This document shows, in pieces, positions 33,901 to 36,379 of a DNA stretch of 36,379 nucleotides. A program made the translations under genes and the position numbers. Every line of letters starts with the position of its first letter. The stretch's first letter is position 1. The stretch comes from Bacteroidaceae bacterium (GTDB lineage Bacteria; Bacteroidota; Bacteroidia; Bacteroidales; Bacteroidaceae), in contig JAEDNQ010000003.1 of the NCBI GenBank assembly GCA_016302435.1, forward strand, positions 1 to 36,379, in the 5' to 3' direction. A model generated the notes under the pieces. The model searched no databases, was not told the DNA's origin, and saw only the letters and a list, made by a program, of their open reading frames with translations.

Positions 33901-34178
33901 ACCCAATGGGCAACAGCCGCTTCTCTGACCGCTGGATAGAGGATGGCTCATACCTCAAGCTCAAGAACGTGACCCTCTCTTATCGTCTCCCAATCCAGAA
34001 CGAGTATCTGCAGGGCATCACTGTTTGGGCTGCTGCCAACAACCTCTTCACCCTCACCAAGTACCTCGGTCCAGACCCAGAAGTGTCATGCGGTAATGGT
34101 GTGCTCTATCAAGGTATCGATGCTGGCTACCGTGCCTTCGGCCGCAGCTTCCACCTCGGTGTAAAGATTAACCTCTAA
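30930..34178 (+). CDS. Second SusC/RagA-type TonB-dependent channel
   Basis: A 1082-aa predicted outer-membrane importer. The signal peptide ends LPAVAQ (residue 25). It is followed by an unusual charged linker (about 26-53), acidic first and then Lys/Ala-rich (EKAKKAKKAKS), before the carboxypeptidase-regulatory-like domain (about 55-135; KGKVVDAATGEPLAGAQIQ). The plug (about 140-263) contains SVEVLKNGTAIYGAKAANGV, but has MFINGINS (186-193) where the first SusC has a RLRG motif. The barrel ends LGVKINL. The two SusC proteins are clearly different in sequence, so they probably take different ligands. It overlaps functionally with the SusD-like gene 12 nt downstream. Confidence 0.94.
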   Translation: MQHFNKYGIAALMFFMGTTLPAVAQDEAQDEVATEVPAEKAKKAKKAKSYPTEEVKGKVVDAATGEPLAGAQIQAFNNKYYTAMADENGEFTIKLPKFVTAITVHLDGYNVNNVALGGRTTGVNVALLSNLFKGEYKMSETANQTVGVGELDNNTAITADQGFQNTLGAEIRTIQRSSNPGQGVAMFINGINSLNSNAQPLVILDGVIFDQMYDSQMLHTGYFNNLLQGINPDDIESVEVLKNGTAIYGAKAANGVIVIKTKRCRSMATRIDVNISGGVELTPKTYDLMDAREYRALASQMLKTTDTKLTEFKFLNNDPNYYYYNMYHNNTDWNDEVSREAWTQNYGIAIQGGDDIAKYNLSVGFTDSKSTLDCNDMQRFAVRFNTDIILNKWFNTRFDASYTNVVRNLRSDGWGEAQNFQALASPGALANIKAPFLSPYDFSTDGKVSSYIADADDYMYEVLGTKGSIANPKAINYYGEAKNKNRTDCTMINVAISPSWEPTKNFSLTEQFAYTMQSFDEHYFTPIVGMPEFKLEENPTTTRNSKYTYFSKHNSIYSDTRAKWDVLYNGPHKLDVFGGIRFMNDTYSANYMTADNTGNDKTPNVGSASRRLTGSDTNWRSLSYYANVDYNYLEKYYLTGQLSMETSSRFGKDVDAGLKMFGVAWGLFPSIQGSWVLSNEKWFKPTRGVNMLKLTAGFESVGNDAIDNTATLTYLSAGLMLGNTTSSMGLGQIGNSSLRWETTNRFNVGIEGNFLNNRLNVRANYFNSKTSNLIALGTLAYVAGLTDYYTNDGELENQGFDAAFTAKLINEKNFKFELGASVGHYKNKLTKLPQGKQSFETEMFGGTILTEVGRPVGVFYGYKTDGVYASSDAAEADGKYIIGKSNEKVYFKAGDMKFVDRNGDDVIDENDRFVIGDPNPDIFGNINLKFHFGQNWTLGADFKYSLGNDVYNYERSVLESGSMFINQTTAMNRHWIAEGQVTDIPQVTYQDPMGNSRFSDRWIEDGSYLKLKNVTLSYRLPIQNEYLQGITVWAAANNLFTLTKYLGPDPEVSCGNGVLYQGIDAGYRAFGRSFHLGVKINL

Positions 34179-34190
34179 TTCGATTGTATC

Positions 34191-36260
34191 ATGAAATTTA
34201 AATCAATATTAATGTATGGCATGTTCCTGCTCGGAGTGGGAACTGCCACCACATCCTGCGAGGACATGTTCACAGCGGATAACAACCTTGTGACTACAGA
34301 CCTCGCTCCAAAGGATACCCTCTACCAGATGATGGGTATCTTGAAGAGCATGCAGAAGCTCGGCGACCGCACTGTACTCCTCGGAGAGATACGTGCCGAC
34401 CTGATTGACATTGACCCTAATCACTCTTCAAAGGATCTTCAGGAACTGGCTAACAATACAGTTTCTTTCGACAATGTCTACAATAAGCCAGCAGACTACT
34501 ATGCAGTCATCAACAACTGTAATGTCTACCTCGCCAACGTAGACTCTATGCGCAACTCTCAAGGTACAGAGAAGTATTACATGAAAGAAATATGCGCAGC
34601 CAAGTGCTTCCGCGCATGGGCATACCTCGAACTGCTCAAGAACTACGGCAAGGTACCTTTTGTCACAGAGCCAGTTCTCACTTCAGACGCAGCTGAAGAC
34701 ATTGTAGCCAATGAAGGTAGCTATGCCGATATGCAAACCATCCTCGACTTCTGCATTGAGGACCTGAAGGGCTATGCATACCTGAACAAGAATCAAGAAC
34801 TCCGTCAGGCATACGGAAATCAGACATATTATGGTATGCAGTATAAGAGTTTCTTCCTTCCTGTTCGCGTAGTGCTTGCCGAACTTTATCTCTGGCGCGG
34901 TTCATACACTGGCGACCAGAATGACTACATCAATGCAGCGCGCATGTACCATGACTACTTCACTTTCACCAATGAGGAAGTTGCGGTCGATGCTACAGGT
35001 ACAGCGGAATGGCTGGATTATGAATTCAGATCGATGTCGGTTAACTACTATTTAGGTTTCAACGATGATGATTACGAGGCAGTAATTCCAATGGATACTA
35101 CTACTTATTATGGTGTAACATCAGGAATCAGAGCTGTGTTTAACTCCTCTTATGGCAATGATTATTATCCTGCTGCTATTCCTTCAAAGCAGCTTGAGGC
35201 TGTGTCTAAGTCTCAGAGATATTGCTTACACGAGAGTACAGAACAGGGAGATACTTGCTATTACAATCCAACAGATGTAAACCACTACGGTACAGCAAAG
35301 GCACGAATGGGCGACCTCCGCTACTATTGTGTTTATGGTCTTAACACTCGCAGCAACTTCGCAGAGAGTAAGTACAACTCCAACTTTAGCCCAACTATCT
35401 ATGCTGTAGCCAAGTATGGAACAAATACGACGGATTTGAAGAAGCCATACATAGGTCTATATCGCAAGAACATTCTCTACCTGCACATGGCAGAGGCTCT
35501 TAACAGAGCCGGATTCCCAGAGACAGCGTTCGCAGTCTTGAAGTATGGTCTTACTCGTTATGTGATGGACAACTACATCTCAGAGGATGAGTTCAACCGC
35601 CTTTGTGAGATCAAATCATGGGGATTCGGTTTGGAAGAGCGTTACTATAGGGATAAGCCTGAGTTGTCTGGCAAGGCGAATGGTTCATTCGTTATCTGGC
35701 CCTCAACAGTGTTCGGAACAAAAATTATGAAAAAGGGTACACCTGTTGTGGAAGGTAACCAAAGAAATATTCAGATTGGTATACACGCTTTCGGCTCAGG
35801 CAATGTAGAGGTTGACAATCTCTATTATCTCGACGATGCGGCTACATTAGCCAACTTGCAGGATACTACCGTGTGCACAGCGCCAACTCCTCCTAATGAA
35901 ACATTGGCAACAGAAGAGGAAATAGCACAGTATAAGGAAGACTCGGTTGCCTACGAATCTACACTTGTCGAGAATGCTAAGATAGTTGCTGACAACAAGG
36001 CATATCTCGCTTCTCCTGAGGTACGTGCAAAGCGTCAGGCTCGTGTGTCTCAGCTTCTCCTCGAAGAGGAAATCCTCGAGGGCATGTTCGAAGGTTACCG
36101 TTTCTATGACCTCTTGCGCTACCAGATGCAGGAGCAGGGTGGAACAGGCATAGGTACTGTTATCTCTCTGCCAGCTCACTACATTGGCAACGAGCTCTAT
36201 CAGGGTACAGTGGACAAGCTCCAGGGCAAGCCATGGTATCTGCCTCTCCCAAAGCGTTAG
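34191..36260 (+). CDS. Second SusD/RagB-type outer-membrane lipoprotein
   Basis: The 689-aa lid partner of the second SusC. Its lipobox ends TTSC (Cys23) followed by EDMFTADNN. The helical core includes EICAAKCFRAWAYLELLKNY, then GKVPFV, and the conserved C-terminal EEEILEGMFEGYRFYDLLRY. A Glu/Ala/Lys-rich helical insertion (about 563-618; NETLATEEEIAQYKEDSVAY onward) precedes that motif and may form a coiled coil. Codons in 34980-35290 are more A/T-ending than in the flanks. It closes the operon and a hairpin terminator lies about 60 nt downstream. Confidence 0.94.
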   Translation: MKFKSILMYGMFLLGVGTATTSCEDMFTADNNLVTTDLAPKDTLYQMMGILKSMQKLGDRTVLLGEIRADLIDIDPNHSSKDLQELANNTVSFDNVYNKPADYYAVINNCNVYLANVDSMRNSQGTEKYYMKEICAAKCFRAWAYLELLKNYGKVPFVTEPVLTSDAAEDIVANEGSYADMQTILDFCIEDLKGYAYLNKNQELRQAYGNQTYYGMQYKSFFLPVRVVLAELYLWRGSYTGDQNDYINAARMYHDYFTFTNEEVAVDATGTAEWLDYEFRSMSVNYYLGFNDDDYEAVIPMDTTTYYGVTSGIRAVFNSSYGNDYYPAAIPSKQLEAVSKSQRYCLHESTEQGDTCYYNPTDVNHYGTAKARMGDLRYYCVYGLNTRSNFAESKYNSNFSPTIYAVAKYGTNTTDLKKPYIGLYRKNILYLHMAEALNRAGFPETAFAVLKYGLTRYVMDNYISEDEFNRLCEIKSWGFGLEERYYRDKPELSGKANGSFVIWPSTVFGTKIMKKGTPVVEGNQRNIQIGIHAFGSGNVEVDNLYYLDDAATLANLQDTTVCTAPTPPNETLATEEEIAQYKEDSVAYESTLVENAKIVADNKAYLASPEVRAKRQARVSQLLLEEEILEGMFEGYRFYDLLRYQMQEQGGTGIGTVISLPAHYIGNELYQGTVDKLQGKPWYLPLPKR

Positions 36261-36321
36261 ACTCTTGTGTAATAATAATGCGGCAATGCCCCACAGTACG
36301 GGAAATACCGCAGATATGAAT

Positions 36322-36355
36322 AAGGGATGCTCCATCAAGGAGCATCCCTTTGTTG
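36322..36355 (+). terminator. Intrinsic terminator of the FAS1-Sus operon
   Basis: AAGGGATGCTCC (36322-36333) and GGAGCATCCCTT (36339-36350) form a perfect 12-bp stem around ATCAA. The following bases are T-rich but interrupted (TTTGTTGATT), so termination is likely though not as clear as at the other two terminators. No gene is seen in the remaining bases to the window end. Confidence 0.8.
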
Positions 36356-36379
36356 ATTATTAAGTAGGTGTGGAAATAT

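Noticed and set aside
36275..36320. TGCGG/CCGCA pairing after the last gene as an additional regulatory hairpin.
   Set aside because: The arms are short and far apart, and the adjacent 12-bp terminator stem explains the region.

Overview
The window reads as a chromosomal segment of a Bacteroidota bacterium, most likely a Prevotella/Segatella-type Bacteroidales from an animal gut or rumen. The evidence is two SusC/SusD pairs, Bacteroidota-type promoters (TTTG about 20 bp before TAnnTTTG), few Shine-Dalgarno sequences, outer-membrane lipoproteins with acidic residues after the lipid-bearing Cys, and a merged S10-spc-alpha ribosomal protein cluster containing map, infA and rpmJ. All genes lie on the + strand. 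I saw no rRNA, tRNA, CRISPR array, insertion sequence or phage gene.

Region 1 (7-14755) is one long, tightly packed housekeeping operon that enters from the left: rplC-rplD-rplW-rplB-rpsS-rplV-rpsC-rplP-rpmC-rpsQ-rplN-rplX-rplE-rpsN-rpsH-rplF-rplR-rpsE-rpmD-rplO-secY-map-infA-rpmJ-rpsM-rpsK-rpsD-rpoA-rplQ, closed by a strong intrinsic terminator. It makes ribosomal proteins, the SecY channel, methionine aminopeptidase, IF1 and the RNA polymerase alpha subunit. Three internal gaps break the close packing, and each holds RNA that can fold: a hairpin between rpsC and rplP, a multibranched fold between rpsN and rpsH, and three nested helices directly upstream of rpsD. The last two are good candidates for autoregulatory ribosomal-protein leaders.

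Region 2 (14809-17953) is a single-gene unit with its own candidate promoter and a long-stem terminator. It encodes a secreted multidomain GH43 enzyme, probably an arabinan-type endo-arabinosidase, with a C-terminal LamG-like domain. Two tandem repeats sit at its ends: seven 15-bp units just after the signal peptide, and three 25-bp units that begin on the stop codon.

Region 3 (17954-36350) is a regulatory gap followed by a seven-gene operon: FAS1 lipoprotein, SusC, SusD, FAS1 lipoprotein, FAS1 lipoprotein, SusC, SusD, ending in a hairpin terminator. The SusC proteins are predicted TonB-dependent outer-membrane channels and the SusD proteins their lipoprotein lids. The three fasciclin-domain lipoproteins take the places usually held by surface glycan-binding proteins and enzymes. 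The operon has no regulator or recognisable enzyme of its own, so its ligand is unknown; the neighbouring GH43 enzyme may or may not supply it. This FAS1-SusCD system is the least ordinary part of the window.
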